Notes: generated by a model from the letters alone, not told the origin. Shown: positions 9,082-16,550, counted from the first letter of the stretch. The stretch: 64,000 bases of DNA from JBEBGV01 sp040081265 (GCA_040081265.1 JBEBGV010000005.1:1-64000), one strand, 5' to 3'. Numbers and translations: made by a program.

Positions 9082-9191
9082 GTAGGTGGGTAGTGGGTAG
9101 TGGGTAGTGAGTGGTGGGTAGTGAGTGGTGGGTGGTGGGTGGTGAGTGGTGGGTGGTGTGTGGGATGTAGGGCGGGTCCGAAGGACCCGCC
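9082..9191. repeat. Composite repeat copy B: GTGGGTAGT/GTGGTGGGT tandem plus GGCGGGTCC hairpin
   Basis: About 85 bp of imperfect GTGGGTAGT, GAGTGGTGG and GTGGGTGGT units follow the stop of the NHL gene. They end at a perfect 9-bp inverted repeat GGCGGGTCC (9171-9179), loop GAA, GGACCCGCC (9183-9191). As in copy A, the hairpin sits immediately after the stop codon (TAA at 9195-9193) of the minus-strand gene. It lies between convergent genes and could act as a bidirectional terminator. Confidence 0.82.
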
Positions 9192-9192
9192 G

Positions 9193-9675
9193 TTAGGGAA
9201 TGACTTCGCAGTCGCCGCCGTACTGCACCACTTCGGGTTCGGCCTTGAAGCTGCCAAGGTCGAGCGCGGTGTAGTCGGTGATGTTGTGGGTGGCCTTGAG
9301 TTTGGTGCCGGTGCTGAACTCACCCAGCACGGTCGTCAATGCCACGCGTCCGCCGCCGGCGTCCAGGAAGAATCGATTGTGCTCGGCAGCAACCAGCGTC
9401 AGGTCCTTGCCGCCAGGGCCCGAGGGCGCAGCCATCACCGCCGAGCCGGCGTCCGACTTGATTTCCCGGATATTGATCGTGAAGTTACCGCGCGCCGGCC
9501 TGACCACCGGCACCGGCTCACCGTTCTTCCAGGCCGTTCGCACTGACAGGGGGAAGATGCACCGGAGCGTTTTGGCGCCGGCCAGCAGCGTCTCGGCGTC
9601 AGTCTGGGCGTCCGCCGCAGGGCTGAGGGCGAGGATGCCGAGCAGAGAGAGGGTGGCCGCTGCGGAAATCTTCAC
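9193..9675 (-). CDS. Secreted orphan protein, paralogue of 37638-38126
   Basis: I place the start at GTG 9675, where a signal peptide (VKISAAATLSLLGILALSPA) begins and a TATGAT box ends six nucleotides upstream; upstream residues of the open frame are Arg-rich and not signal-like. The mature part has TLRCIFPLSV and a C-terminal block FSTGTKLKATHNITDYTAL... EPEVVQYGGDCEVIP. The protein at 37638 carries the same block (YSTGTRLKAAHTRTDYLPID...EPEVSQYFGDCEARP), including two conserved cysteines, so the two are paralogues. Function unknown. Its end is at hairpin copy B. Confidence 0.82.
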   Translation of the reverse strand: MKISAAATLSLLGILALSPAADAQTDAETLLAGAKTLRCIFPLSVRTAWKNGEPVPVVRPARGNFTINIREIKSDAGSAVMAAPSGPGGKDLTLVAAEHNRFFLDAGGGRVALTTVLGEFSTGTKLKATHNITDYTALDLGSFKAEPEVVQYGGDCEVIP

Positions 9676-9742
9676 ACCCTGATCATACGGTACCCGGTTG
9701 TTCGGCGGCACCAGCGGCCGCCTGACCTCACGCCGCCCCGCC

Positions 9743-10135
9743 CTAGTCTTCCCCTGCCGTTCCGCCCCACGTCCAGCCGTCGGCTGCACGAGTCATCTGG
9801 ACGATGAGCATCTGGTAGGCATCGGAATTCCGCCCAGGGTGGCCGGTAACGTGCACTTCGTCTCCGGCGCGAAGAGTCGATCGCGTCACGCCATGACGCG
9901 CAAGCACAGTCGCGTCAGCCCACTCCATAGACCAGCGGCGTACGACGCCCTCACGATCAGGGGCCTCGACGTGGACGAAGGTGTGTGGCTGCTTGAACGC
10001 CACCATGACGACGGTGCCATCGAGGACCTGCGTGGTATCGAGGCGATAGGCGGCGGCGGTTGAGTGGTGGGCAGCCCCGGTACTGCTGAGCAACGACACC
10101 AGCACGACAGTGATGAGGAGTGTGATCTGCTTCAT
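9743..10135 (-). CDS. DUF6152-like secreted protein
   Basis: The 130-residue product has a signal peptide (MKQITLLITVVLVSLLSSTG) followed by AHHST, a GTVVMVAFKQPHTFVHVEA stretch and a TWGG end, which fit the DUF6152 family of secreted small beta proteins found near metal-handling genes. I chose ATG 10135 over ATG 10141 because a GTAACC-N16-CGAA promoter on this strand ends at 10145, so transcription should begin at about the ATG and the mRNA would be nearly leaderless. Histidines in HHS and QPH could bind metal, but this is inference. It is probably a member of the sigma factor regulon at this locus and lies downstream of nrsF. Confidence 0.8.
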   Translation of the reverse strand: MKQITLLITVVLVSLLSSTGAAHHSTAAAYRLDTTQVLDGTVVMVAFKQPHTFVHVEAPDREGVVRRWSMEWADATVLARHGVTRSTLRAGDEVHVTGHPGRNSDAYQMLIVQMTRAADGWTWGGTAGED

Positions 10136-10140
10136 GCACA

Positions 10141-10162
10141 TCACTTCGCCAGCGCGAAGTGA
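10141..10162. promoter_or_regulatory. 9-bp perfect inverted repeat over the DUF6152 promoter
   Basis: TCACTTCGC (10141-10149), loop CAGC, GCGAAGTGA (10154-10162). The left arm contains the CGAA -10 element (read on the minus strand) and the right arm lies in the spacer. It may be an operator, or a hairpin in nrsF read-through RNA that hides the start of the DUF6152 gene. Confidence 0.55.
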
Positions 10163-10170
10163 AAGGTTAC
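10145..10170 (-). promoter_or_regulatory. ECF SigF-type promoter GTAACC-N16-CGAA before DUF6152 gene
   Basis: Read on the minus strand: GTAACC at 10170-10165, 16-nt spacer, CGAA at 10148-10145. This is identical to the element before the bufferin gene (11412-11437) and to the consensus reported for the Caulobacter SigF regulon, which also contains DUF2282/DUF692 genes. The distance to ATG 10135 implies a leaderless or near-leaderless mRNA. Confidence 0.72.
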
Positions 10171-10829
10171 GCCGCCCGCGTCGGCGTCCAACGCATGGCG
10201 CGCTGACCAGTCGCTGCAAAGAACGCGAGCATCAGCGCTGCCGTGCCGCCGTGCCACAGCAGCACAACACTGCTGAACATGTGGGGCTGCGTGAGGCACG
10301 CCACGGTGTTTGCAATACCCAGTGCTGCTCCGCCGCCAAGCACGGCGGTCAGGCCTGGGGTCATCGGCACGCCGCGGCGAAGCATCGGCGTCATGGCAAA
10401 CCACAGCGCGCCTCCGCCGAGCACCATCGCGGCCACACACGGCCAGTCGGTCTGACTGGACAGTCCGAGTGTGCCGTGCACCTGCAGGTCACGCAGACAG
10501 CCCACGACCACGGCGCCGAGCCACGCAAGTGCCATTACACCGACCAGTGTCGTGGCAGAACGACGCGAACCGGGAATCACGGACGAGAATGCCGCGAAGG
10601 CTGCCACAACCGCGATTGCAACCGCGAGGCCCTGCTGGAACACGTAGATCGGATCAGCGTTGGCGCCTCCCGGCACCATGCCGGTCGCAACCATTCCGAC
10701 ACCGGCAGCGACGTACAACGCGGCCATCAACAGCCATCCGGCCGTGCGGGTGGCTGGCGGGGCGAGCGGCCGTACCGGTGGCACCTCGGCGGCGAGACGT
10801 CCAATCAGCTCGTCGGTCTTCATAGTCAT
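10167..10829 (-). CDS. nrsF: NrsF-family (DUF1109) membrane anti-sigma factor
   Basis: A 220-residue protein beginning MTMKTDELIGRLAAEVPPVRP, the cytoplasmic sigma-binding opening of NrsF/DUF1109 proteins, followed by six hydrophobic segments at about 31-51, 67-85, 95-111, 129-146, 158-177 and 186-207. C131 and C178 lie at loop-membrane boundaries, similar to the two cysteines needed for signal sensing in Caulobacter NrsF. The family binds its ECF sigma factor at the inner membrane and releases it under metal or oxidative stress. The ATG overlaps the sigma factor stop (ATGA), so the pair is co-translated. An internal SigF-type promoter at 11068-11043 may give extra expression of this gene. 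Confidence 0.9.
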   Translation of the reverse strand: MTMKTDELIGRLAAEVPPVRPLAPPATRTAGWLLMAALYVAAGVGMVATGMVPGGANADPIYVFQQGLAVAIAVVAAFAAFSSVIPGSRRSATTLVGVMALAWLGAVVVGCLRDLQVHGTLGLSSQTDWPCVAAMVLGGGALWFAMTPMLRRGVPMTPGLTAVLGGGAALGIANTVACLTQPHMFSSVVLLWHGGTAALMLAFFAATGQRAMRWTPTRAA

Positions 10830-11410
10830 TCCGTTCGCTGGAGTGCCCGTCGCAACGCCGCCATGGCGCGGTGCGTCGCCAGCTTCAATGCGCCCTGCGA
10901 CAGCCCGGTGGCGGCCGACGCCTCCTTGAGAGACATCTCCTTCAGCTTGAGCAATTCAATCGCCTGACGCTGGCCCGGTGACAGCTGCTGGAGGGCCTCG
11001 GCCAAAAGCTCTGCGTCGCCTGGGCCTGCCCCTGGCTCTGTATTCGTTGCCGGCTCGACAAAGGTTACGGCCGGGTCTGCGACGCCGACTTCGTGGGCTC
11101 CCTGCCGGGCATAGCGGCGGGCGGCATCAGCCAGCCGGTAGCGGACGATGGCCGCCAGCCAAGGTCCGAACGGCCGTGCAGGGTCGTAGGTCGCCCGTGC
11201 CGCGTGGACAGACATCAGCACGTCCTGCGCGAGGTCTTCCACGTACTCCTCACCAAGCCCGCGCCGCCTGGCTCGAACCATCTGTCGCACGCGGACGCTG
11301 ACCAGTTGCAGGAGAGTGGCGTAGGCCTCGCCGTTGCCTCTCTGAGCCTCCCGCATCAGCAAGCGGAACTCCTCGTCCCGCTCGTCGGCAGCCTCCATCA
11401 CGACCTGCAT
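10826..11410 (-). CDS. ECF RNA polymerase sigma factor (SigF/NrsF-paired type)
   Basis: The 194-residue protein has sigma region 2 at about 20-95 (EEYVEDLAQDVLMSVHAARATYDPARPFGPWLAAIVRY, residues about 54-92, split here for reading) and region 4 at about 135-190 (LSPGQRQAIELLKLKEMSLK; then ATGLSQGALKLATHRAMAAL as the recognition helix). It lacks region 3 as ECF factors do. A start at ATG 11398 is also possible. AAAAGG lies just before ATG 11410. It is coupled to nrsF and divergent from the bufferin operon, whose GTAACC-N16-CGAA promoter starts two bases from this gene's ATG. It should direct transcription of that operon, of nrsF and of the DUF6152 gene. Confidence 0.92.
   Translation of the reverse strand: MQVVMEAADERDEEFRLLMREAQRGNGEAYATLLQLVSVRVRQMVRARRRGLGEEYVEDLAQDVLMSVHAARATYDPARPFGPWLAAIVRYRLADAARRYARQGAHEVGVADPAVTFVEPATNTEPGAGPGDAELLAEALQQLSPGQRQAIELLKLKEMSLKEASAATGLSQGALKLATHRAMAALRRALQRTE
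11043..11068 (-). promoter_or_regulatory. SigF-type promoter GTAACC-N16-CGAA inside the sigma gene
   Basis: On the minus strand: GTAACC at 11068-11063, 16-nt spacer, CGAA at 11046-11043. It reads toward nrsF, with the start expected about 200 nt before its ATG. An exact match with exact spacing inside a coding region could be chance on its own, but two others lie within 1 kb. It would let the sigma factor raise its own anti-sigma factor. Confidence 0.55.
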
Positions 11411-11411
11411 C

Positions 11412-11437
11412 GTAACCTTTTGCCGCGTGCCATCGAA
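11412..11437 (+). promoter_or_regulatory. SigF-type promoter GTAACC-N16-CGAA of the bufferin operon
   Basis: GTAACC at 11412-11417, 16-nt spacer, CGAA at 11434-11437, reading toward bufA with a leader of about 70 nt. It matches the published SigF consensus of Caulobacter. The leader ends with AGGAG (11503-11507) before ATG 11517. Confidence 0.8.
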
Positions 11438-11516
11438 TGAGGTGCATGGCGGCCGACGAGCCGCCCGCTCGGCCGGCGCCTCAGTCGGCCAGCGATTGAC
11501 TCAGGAGCAGACCTCA

Positions 11517-11786
11517 ATGAACACGCGCTACATCGTCGCCTCAGCCCTCGCGGCGGCCATCATCGCCCCGGCAGTTCTCTCGGCCCAGAAACCGGTGCCC
11601 GCGCCGACGGCCTTCAAGACCGAAAAGTGCTACGGCATCGCCAAGGCCGGCAAGAACGACTGCGCCTCGACGGGCAACAACTCCTGCGGCGGCTCGTCGA
11701 AACTCAACAGCGATCCGAAAGCCTGGATTTACACGCCCGCCGGCTACTGCGAGCGCATCGTCGGCGGCAGCCTCACCGCCAAGTAG
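11517..11786 (+). CDS. bufA: Bufferin precursor (DUF2282 copper-binding RiPP)
   Basis: An 89-residue precursor: signal peptide MNTRYIVASALAAAIIAPAV with cleavage near LSAQ, then a core with four cysteines, C38, C49, C57 and C78, in the DUF2282 pattern EKCYGIAKAGKNDCA, NSCGGSSK, and AWIYTPAGYCERIVGG. Known family members (bufferins) are ribosomal peptides whose cysteines are turned into thiooxazoles by a DUF692 enzyme, are exported to the periplasm and sequester copper. AGGAG at 11503-11507 supports this ATG; the longer open frame from 11427 has no signal-like start. bufB follows after 9 nt, then bufC and a DoxX gene. Expression should depend on the adjacent ECF sigma factor. Confidence 0.93.
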   Translation: MNTRYIVASALAAAIIAPAVLSAQKPVPAPTAFKTEKCYGIAKAGKNDCASTGNNSCGGSSKLNSDPKAWIYTPAGYCERIVGGSLTAK

Positions 11787-11795
11787 GACCGACAC

Positions 11796-12677
11796 GTGGC
11801 CATCACCAGCGATACCCGCGTACGGCTGACCGCGAGGGCCGGTATCGGCCTCCGCCTTCCGCACATCGCGGAGGTGGTGGCCACGCGTCCTCCCGTCGGG
11901 TGGCTCGAAGTGCATCCGGAAAACATCCTGGCGAATCCTCACGCCACCGAGCTTCTGGTCGACCTCGCGTCGACCTATCCCCTGTCCCTCCACACCGTCG
12001 GCGTCTCGATAGGCAGCGCTGACGGGCTCGATCGCGCGCATTTGCGACGCCTTCGCCACCTGGTGGACCTCGTCGATCCCGTGCTCGTGTCAGGACACCT
12101 GGCATGGTCTACGCACAACGGCGCCTACCTGAACGACCTGCTCCCGCTGCCCTACTCTGACGAAACGCTTGCCGTGGTGTCGCATCACCTCGAGCAGGCC
12201 CAGGACGCACTCGGTCGGCCGTTCCTCATCGAGAACCCCTCCAGCTACGTGGCGTTCTCGCATTCGACGATGACCGAGCTGCAGTTTCTGCAGGCGCTCG
12301 TCGCGCGGACCGGCTGCCAGCTGCTGTGCGACGTCAGCAACATCTTCGTCAGCGGGCACAACATGGGCTACGACCCTTATGCCTTCCTCGAAGGCATCCC
12401 GGCTGACGCGGTCGCTGAGCTGCACCTGGGGGGCTTCACGCCCGAAGAAGACGAAGCCACACCGGGCGCCACGATCCTGATCGACACCCACGCGCACCGC
12501 ATTGCCGAGCCGGTGTGGGACCTGTACGCGCGAGCCGTTGAACGGTTTAGCCAGGCGCCCACGCTGATCGAATGGGACAACGAACTCCCGGAGCTCGCGG
12601 TCCTGACGGGAGAAGCCGAACACGCGAATCGCGTGCGTAACCAGGAGTTGGAGGTCTGCCGTGCTGGCGCTTGCTGA
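11796..12677 (+). CDS. bufB: BufB, multinuclear iron-dependent oxidative enzyme (DUF692)
   Basis: A 293-residue MNIO (DUF692) TIM-barrel enzyme expected to oxidise cysteines of the BufA core in the cytoplasm. Likely metal ligands are H66 (LSLH), H101 (VSGHLAW), E146 (LIENPSSYV), D179/N182 (CDVSN), H188, H210 (ELHLGG), D230-T-H232 and E259 (LIEWD). The canonical SEHLAW motif here reads SGHLAW, a Glu-to-Gly change next to the ligand His. GTG 11796 is the start nearest to bufA and gives the normal family length of about 280. Its 3' end overlaps bufC by 17 nt. MbnB of methanobactin synthesis is a relative, but the neighbours identify this as the bufferin type. Confidence 0.93.
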   Translation: MAITSDTRVRLTARAGIGLRLPHIAEVVATRPPVGWLEVHPENILANPHATELLVDLASTYPLSLHTVGVSIGSADGLDRAHLRRLRHLVDLVDPVLVSGHLAWSTHNGAYLNDLLPLPYSDETLAVVSHHLEQAQDALGRPFLIENPSSYVAFSHSTMTELQFLQALVARTGCQLLCDVSNIFVSGHNMGYDPYAFLEGIPADAVAELHLGGFTPEEDEATPGATILIDTHAHRIAEPVWDLYARAVERFSQAPTLIEWDNELPELAVLTGEAEHANRVRNQELEVCRAGAC

Positions 12678-13290
12678 GCTGCAGGCCGGCGTGCGCCGCG
12701 CGGTGGTCGATGGAGACCCGTCGGCTGTGGCACTGCTGCTCACCGGCGGTGGCGATCCGCGCCGCAGGCTGGGGATTCATCACCGACACTACGTCACCAG
12801 TCTGACCACGGCGCTGCTCACGCGCTTTCCGGCGACCGTCTGGCTGGTCGGCTCGGATCTCGTCACTGCGGCGGCGCAGTTATTCATCGAGGCACAGCCT
12901 CCGACGCGCCCGTGTATTGCTGAGTACGGCGACGACTTCCCTGCATTCCTCGCCTCAGTGCCCGGCGCATCGAATCTCCCCTACCTCGAACCGTTCGCTC
13001 GGCTCGAGTGGCACCTCGGACGCCTGGCGCTGGCCGTCGAGCAACCGGCCCTCGACGCGGAGCGGCACACGGGAGTTGTCTACCTCCATCTGACCTGGCC
13101 CGTCGACGCCCTGATCTCGGTGTTTCTGACCGGCACTGAACCGGATCAGTTCGAGCTCAGGCCTGAAGACATCTGGCTGGAAGTCCGCGGGGCGCGTGGC
13201 GAACTGCGTATGACCCGTCTCTCGCCCGAGGAATTTGCCCGCCACCACGTCCGCATCGAATCGGACGATCAGGAGGACATCGCTCGATGA
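12661..13290 (+). CDS. bufC: BufC, DUF2063 partner protein of bufferin maturation
   Basis: A 209-residue protein starting with GTG 12661 inside the end of bufB. The N-terminal ~100 residues show the DUF2063 pattern: LALAELQAGVRRAVVDGD, then LGIHHRHYVTSLTTALLTRF, then RPCIAEYGDDFPAFL. The family was called putative DNA-binding, but partner proteins of MNIO enzymes bind the precursor and guide it to the active site, and this is the likely role. It is shorter than many members (about 250). The stop overlaps the DoxX start by ATGA, showing a single coupled transcription unit bufA-bufB-bufC-doxX. Confidence 0.9.
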   Translation: MLALAELQAGVRRAVVDGDPSAVALLLTGGGDPRRRLGIHHRHYVTSLTTALLTRFPATVWLVGSDLVTAAAQLFIEAQPPTRPCIAEYGDDFPAFLASVPGASNLPYLEPFARLEWHLGRLALAVEQPALDAERHTGVVYLHLTWPVDALISVFLTGTEPDQFELRPEDIWLEVRGARGELRMTRLSPEEFARHHVRIESDDQEDIAR

Positions 13291-13730
13291 CACTCAAGGC
13301 GCTGCGCGACACGCTGGCCCGCTTTCCGCTGTCCCTCATTCTCCTGGCCGGTCGCATCGGCGTGGGCGCGACCTTCTTCAAGGCGGGACTGCTGAAGTAC
13401 AACTCGTGGGAGTTCACCATTCGTCTCTTTGCAGAGGAGTACCGCGTGCCACTGCTCTCGCCGGAAGTGGCCGCGAGGATGGCGATGGTGCAGGAACTGA
13501 CCATTCCGATCCTGCTGTTCCTGGGTCTGGCCACGCGCGTGGCCACGATCCCGCTGCTCGGCATGATCGCGGTCATTCAGACGTTCGTCTATCCCAACGC
13601 CTACAACGAGCACCTGGTGTGGGGCGCGATTCTCGTCCTGGTGCTGACGAGAGGGCCCGGAGCGTTCTCGGTGGATTACCTGATCGCACGGGCCTGGGCA
13701 CGGCGACAGGGCGGAGGCACCACTCGCTAG
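13287..13730 (+). CDS. DoxX-family membrane protein of bufferin operon
   Basis: A 147-residue inner membrane protein with four hydrophobic segments at about 15-35, 70-88, 88-108 and 112-130, matching DoxX proteins; FFKAGLLKYNSWEFTIRLF near residue 30 is the family's typical first-loop motif. DoxX genes often end bufferin operons; the function is unclear, perhaps quinone-linked electron supply for MNIO activity or membrane redox protection. The ATG overlaps bufC by four bases. The stop codon TAG (13728-13730) overlaps the TAG of the convergent kinase gene. Confidence 0.92.
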   Translation: MTLKALRDTLARFPLSLILLAGRIGVGATFFKAGLLKYNSWEFTIRLFAEEYRVPLLSPEVAARMAMVQELTIPILLFLGLATRVATIPLLGMIAVIQTFVYPNAYNEHLVWGAILVLVLTRGPGAFSVDYLIARAWARRQGGGTTR

Positions 13731-16462
13731 CGCGGCAGCCGAGCGAACTCCAGATACGCCTCTTTCAGTGGCGCCAGGTCCTTGTCGGCATCCTTCCATA
13801 AAGTGATGAACGTCTGGTACGCCTGGCTGGCGCCGGAGCCATCGCCGCCGGCCGCGAGTGCGCGCGCCAGGCCGAGATACGCCAGCGGATAGAGAGGGGA
13901 ATCGATCAACTCGCCGCGGTGATCGACGATGCTGCGAAACTCATTGGCTGCCTCGCCTGGGCGCCCCAACTGACGCTGTGCTTCGCCGCGGAGGTACGCC
14001 GGCCAGAACTCTGCTGCCGGCGCGTGATCGAACGGCCTCACCGGCTCGAGCAACTCGAGGCCACGTGCCGGGGACCCACCCCTGATCGCCGCCGCCGCGG
14101 CGATCACCGGCAGGAGTATCCGCCTGGTGAGGATCGCTTCGGGAAAGCGTCGTTCCAGTTCCCGTGACAGGGCCAACGCGTCAGCATCGGCGCCGCACCA
14201 CGCCAGCGCGCGCGCAGCTGATTCGAGCGTGAAGTTGTCGCGGCTCACACCAACGGCCGCATGTGCCTCGCGTCGCGCCTCCGCACATTGTCCGACCACC
14301 GCATGCGAGATCGCGTCCTGCGCACTGTAGAGGCCAGCGAGCTCTCCGCGGGTGGCCTGGCTCGTGGCGGTGACGCTCCGACGAAACTCCTCGTGTGCGC
14401 GCGTGATCCGGCCACCGAACGCCGAGATCCGCGCCTGCCAGTTGGACGCCCACGGCGCGTCCATCGCCAGCAGGGCTGCGTTCAGCTCGCGTGTCATCCC
14501 GGCTGAGTCGTCGTTGAGAAACGCCAGCAGATAGCCCACCTGCTGAAACCCCACGTGCTCGATCTTCGCGGCACGCACGCCGTCAAGCACCTGGCGCACC
14601 TCGTCAAACTGGTTCAGGGCCATCAGCGTCCAGGTGAGATTCAGCGCAGGAGCAAAGAACCTGGGCTCGAGCCGCATCGATTCGCGCAACGGTGCGATCG
14701 CCTGCCGATACTCCCCCAGTGACCACGACGCGAAGCCGACGCTGTTGAACGCTTCGGATTCTCTCGGAAACGCCGCGGTCCACGCTCGGGCCAGCTCGAG
14801 TCCCTTGTCCCATCCCTGCGTCGCATCGCGGTAGTAGCGCCACGAGATGACGAACCGCTCGCGCTCGCTCACGCGGTCTCGTAGCGCGAAGGCCCTGCGC
14901 GACCACTCTGGCGCCAGGGCGGTTTGCCAGGTGTTGGCGTATGTGCCCGACAGCTGCGCCAGGGCGAGCGCAAAGTCGGGGTCGAGCTCGATGGCTCGCA
15001 TCAGGTACGGGATGACCTCAACGCTCTGGTTGTTGATGCGTCCCTCTTCGAGTGCCAGCGCGTAGGCTTGCAGCGCCTCGAGCGACGATGTCGTCGCCTG
15101 CGGCAGCGGCACGTCATAGCGCTCGATCGACGCCAGCGACTCGCCGAGCTTTCGACGCAGCCTCGCGGCAGCCGCACCCAGAGAGGCCAGCACCTCTTCC
15201 TTGGTGGCGACGTCCACCTGCTCACGTGCCACCACTTCCCCGCTCGCCGCGTTGACCGCCTCGAGACCGACGACGAAGTGGCTGCCCAGGCTGGCGATCG
15301 AGCCGGCAATGAGCGCCTTCACCTGTTCGCGCTGCGCGATCTGACGGGCCAGCTCGCGGGTGATGCGCTCGGTCGGTGCGCGCTCCATCAGCACGAGCGT
15401 CTCGCGCGCCCGCTCGTCGGGAAAGACCTTCAGGAAGGGCGACTGTTCGAGCGCCACGGCCAGGGCCACATTCAGTGTGCTGTTGAACACCGGGTCGCCG
15501 GTGGTGTTGGCGAAGTCAGCCAGGATGATCGTGTCCGTCGAGGTCAGCACCGGGCCTGCGGGACGAGCCCAGAGGAACGCCGCGGCCGCCGCGCCCAGCG
15601 CGACGACGGCTGCGCCGGCCAGCCACCTGGACCTCCGTCGACGAGTACGGACCTCGGCTCCGTTTCCCCCTGCGCTGGCGCCTGGCAGGGCTGCTGCCAT
15701 CTCGAGGGCGGTCGTCGGCCTGTCCTGCGGATCGTGGGCCAGCGCCTTGACGATGACGCGCTCGAGCTGCGGGTGGATATCGGGAGCTGCGAGCGAGAGT
15801 CGCAGTGCAGCCTCTTCCGGGGGCGACGTGTGATGCCGCTCGCCGGTGACGAGTTCGAAGAGCAGCACTCCGAGGGCGAAGAGATCTGTCCGTTCCGAGA
15901 TGGGAGCGTCTGGCGTGAGCTGCTCGGGCGCCATGTAGCCCGGCGTGCCGATCATGACGTGCGGTCCGACGTGACTGGTCGTCACGGCGATCCCGAAGTC
16001 GGTGATCCGCACGCGGCCGTTCTGGTCGATCAGGACGTTGGCCGGCTTGAGGTCACGGTGCAGCACACCCTCTGCGTGGGCCGCTGCGAGTCCTGCGCAC
16101 AGGCGGTGGGCGATCTCGACCACGCGCTCGGATGTCAGGCGGCCGGTGCGCTTGAGCAGGGTGGCGAGGTCCTCGCCGCGCACGAACTCCATCGAGAAGA
16201 AGATCGTCTCGCCAGCCTCGCCGACATCGAACACCCGGCAGACGGCCGGATGCGTGATTTGCCTGGCCAGTCGCACTTCCTGCAGGATGCGGGCGCGCGC
16301 GGACGCGCTGCCGCCGTAAATCAGCTTGAGCGCCACCGGCGTCTGGAGGGTCAGGTCGTCGGCTCGCCACACGTCGCCCATGCCACCACGGCCGATGCGG
16401 GCGACCATCCTGTAGCGACCGGCAAACAGCTCTCCGGGTGAGAACTCGTCCGGCACAGTCAT
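13727..16462 (-). CDS. Membrane Ser/Thr protein kinase with TPR C-terminal domain
   Basis: A 911-residue protein. Residues 17-262 are a Hanks-type kinase with GRGGMGDVW (24-32), catalytic Lys46, HRDLKPANV (135-143; Asp137, Asn142), DFG (155-157) and APE (178-180), so it looks active. A basic stretch and one transmembrane helix follow at 279-298. The external part has a FlgO/TolB-like domain (TIILADFANTTGDPVFNSTL, about 310-430) that often occurs in acidobacterial kinases, then TPRs (for example AIELDPDFALALAQLSGTYA, SMRLEPRFFAPALNLTWTLM) up to the end. It probably senses or scaffolds in the periplasm. The gene is convergent with the DoxX gene, with overlapping stops. Confidence 0.95.
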   Translation of the reverse strand: MTVPDEFSPGELFAGRYRMVARIGRGGMGDVWRADDLTLQTPVALKLIYGGSASARARILQEVRLARQITHPAVCRVFDVGEAGETIFFSMEFVRGEDLATLLKRTGRLTSERVVEIAHRLCAGLAAAHAEGVLHRDLKPANVLIDQNGRVRITDFGIAVTTSHVGPHVMIGTPGYMAPEQLTPDAPISERTDLFALGVLLFELVTGERHHTSPPEEAALRLSLAAPDIHPQLERVIVKALAHDPQDRPTTALEMAAALPGASAGGNGAEVRTRRRRSRWLAGAAVVALGAAAAAFLWARPAGPVLTSTDTIILADFANTTGDPVFNSTLNVALAVALEQSPFLKVFPDERARETLVLMERAPTERITRELARQIAQREQVKALIAGSIASLGSHFVVGLEAVNAASGEVVAREQVDVATKEEVLASLGAAAARLRRKLGESLASIERYDVPLPQATTSSLEALQAYALALEEGRINNQSVEVIPYLMRAIELDPDFALALAQLSGTYANTWQTALAPEWSRRAFALRDRVSERERFVISWRYYRDATQGWDKGLELARAWTAAFPRESEAFNSVGFASWSLGEYRQAIAPLRESMRLEPRFFAPALNLTWTLMALNQFDEVRQVLDGVRAAKIEHVGFQQVGYLLAFLNDDSAGMTRELNAALLAMDAPWASNWQARISAFGGRITRAHEEFRRSVTATSQATRGELAGLYSAQDAISHAVVGQCAEARREAHAAVGVSRDNFTLESAARALAWCGADADALALSRELERRFPEAILTRRILLPVIAAAAAIRGGSPARGLELLEPVRPFDHAPAAEFWPAYLRGEAQRQLGRPGEAANEFRSIVDHRGELIDSPLYPLAYLGLARALAAGGDGSGASQAYQTFITLWKDADKDLAPLKEAYLEFARLPR

Positions 16463-16550
16463 TGGTGTGCGAGTGTAAGCGTTTATGCCTTCATGCGCCG
16501 GAGGTCAGCGCTCGCGTCCTGACCTCCGGCGTTCCTGCAATAGTTTCACG

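Noticed and set aside
14924..16441. A 505-codon plus-strand open frame opposite the kinase gene, and many similar long antisense frames.
   Set aside because: Composition is Arg/His/Asp-rich, typical of shadow frames in GC-rich DNA; the opposite strand carries clear domain motifs.
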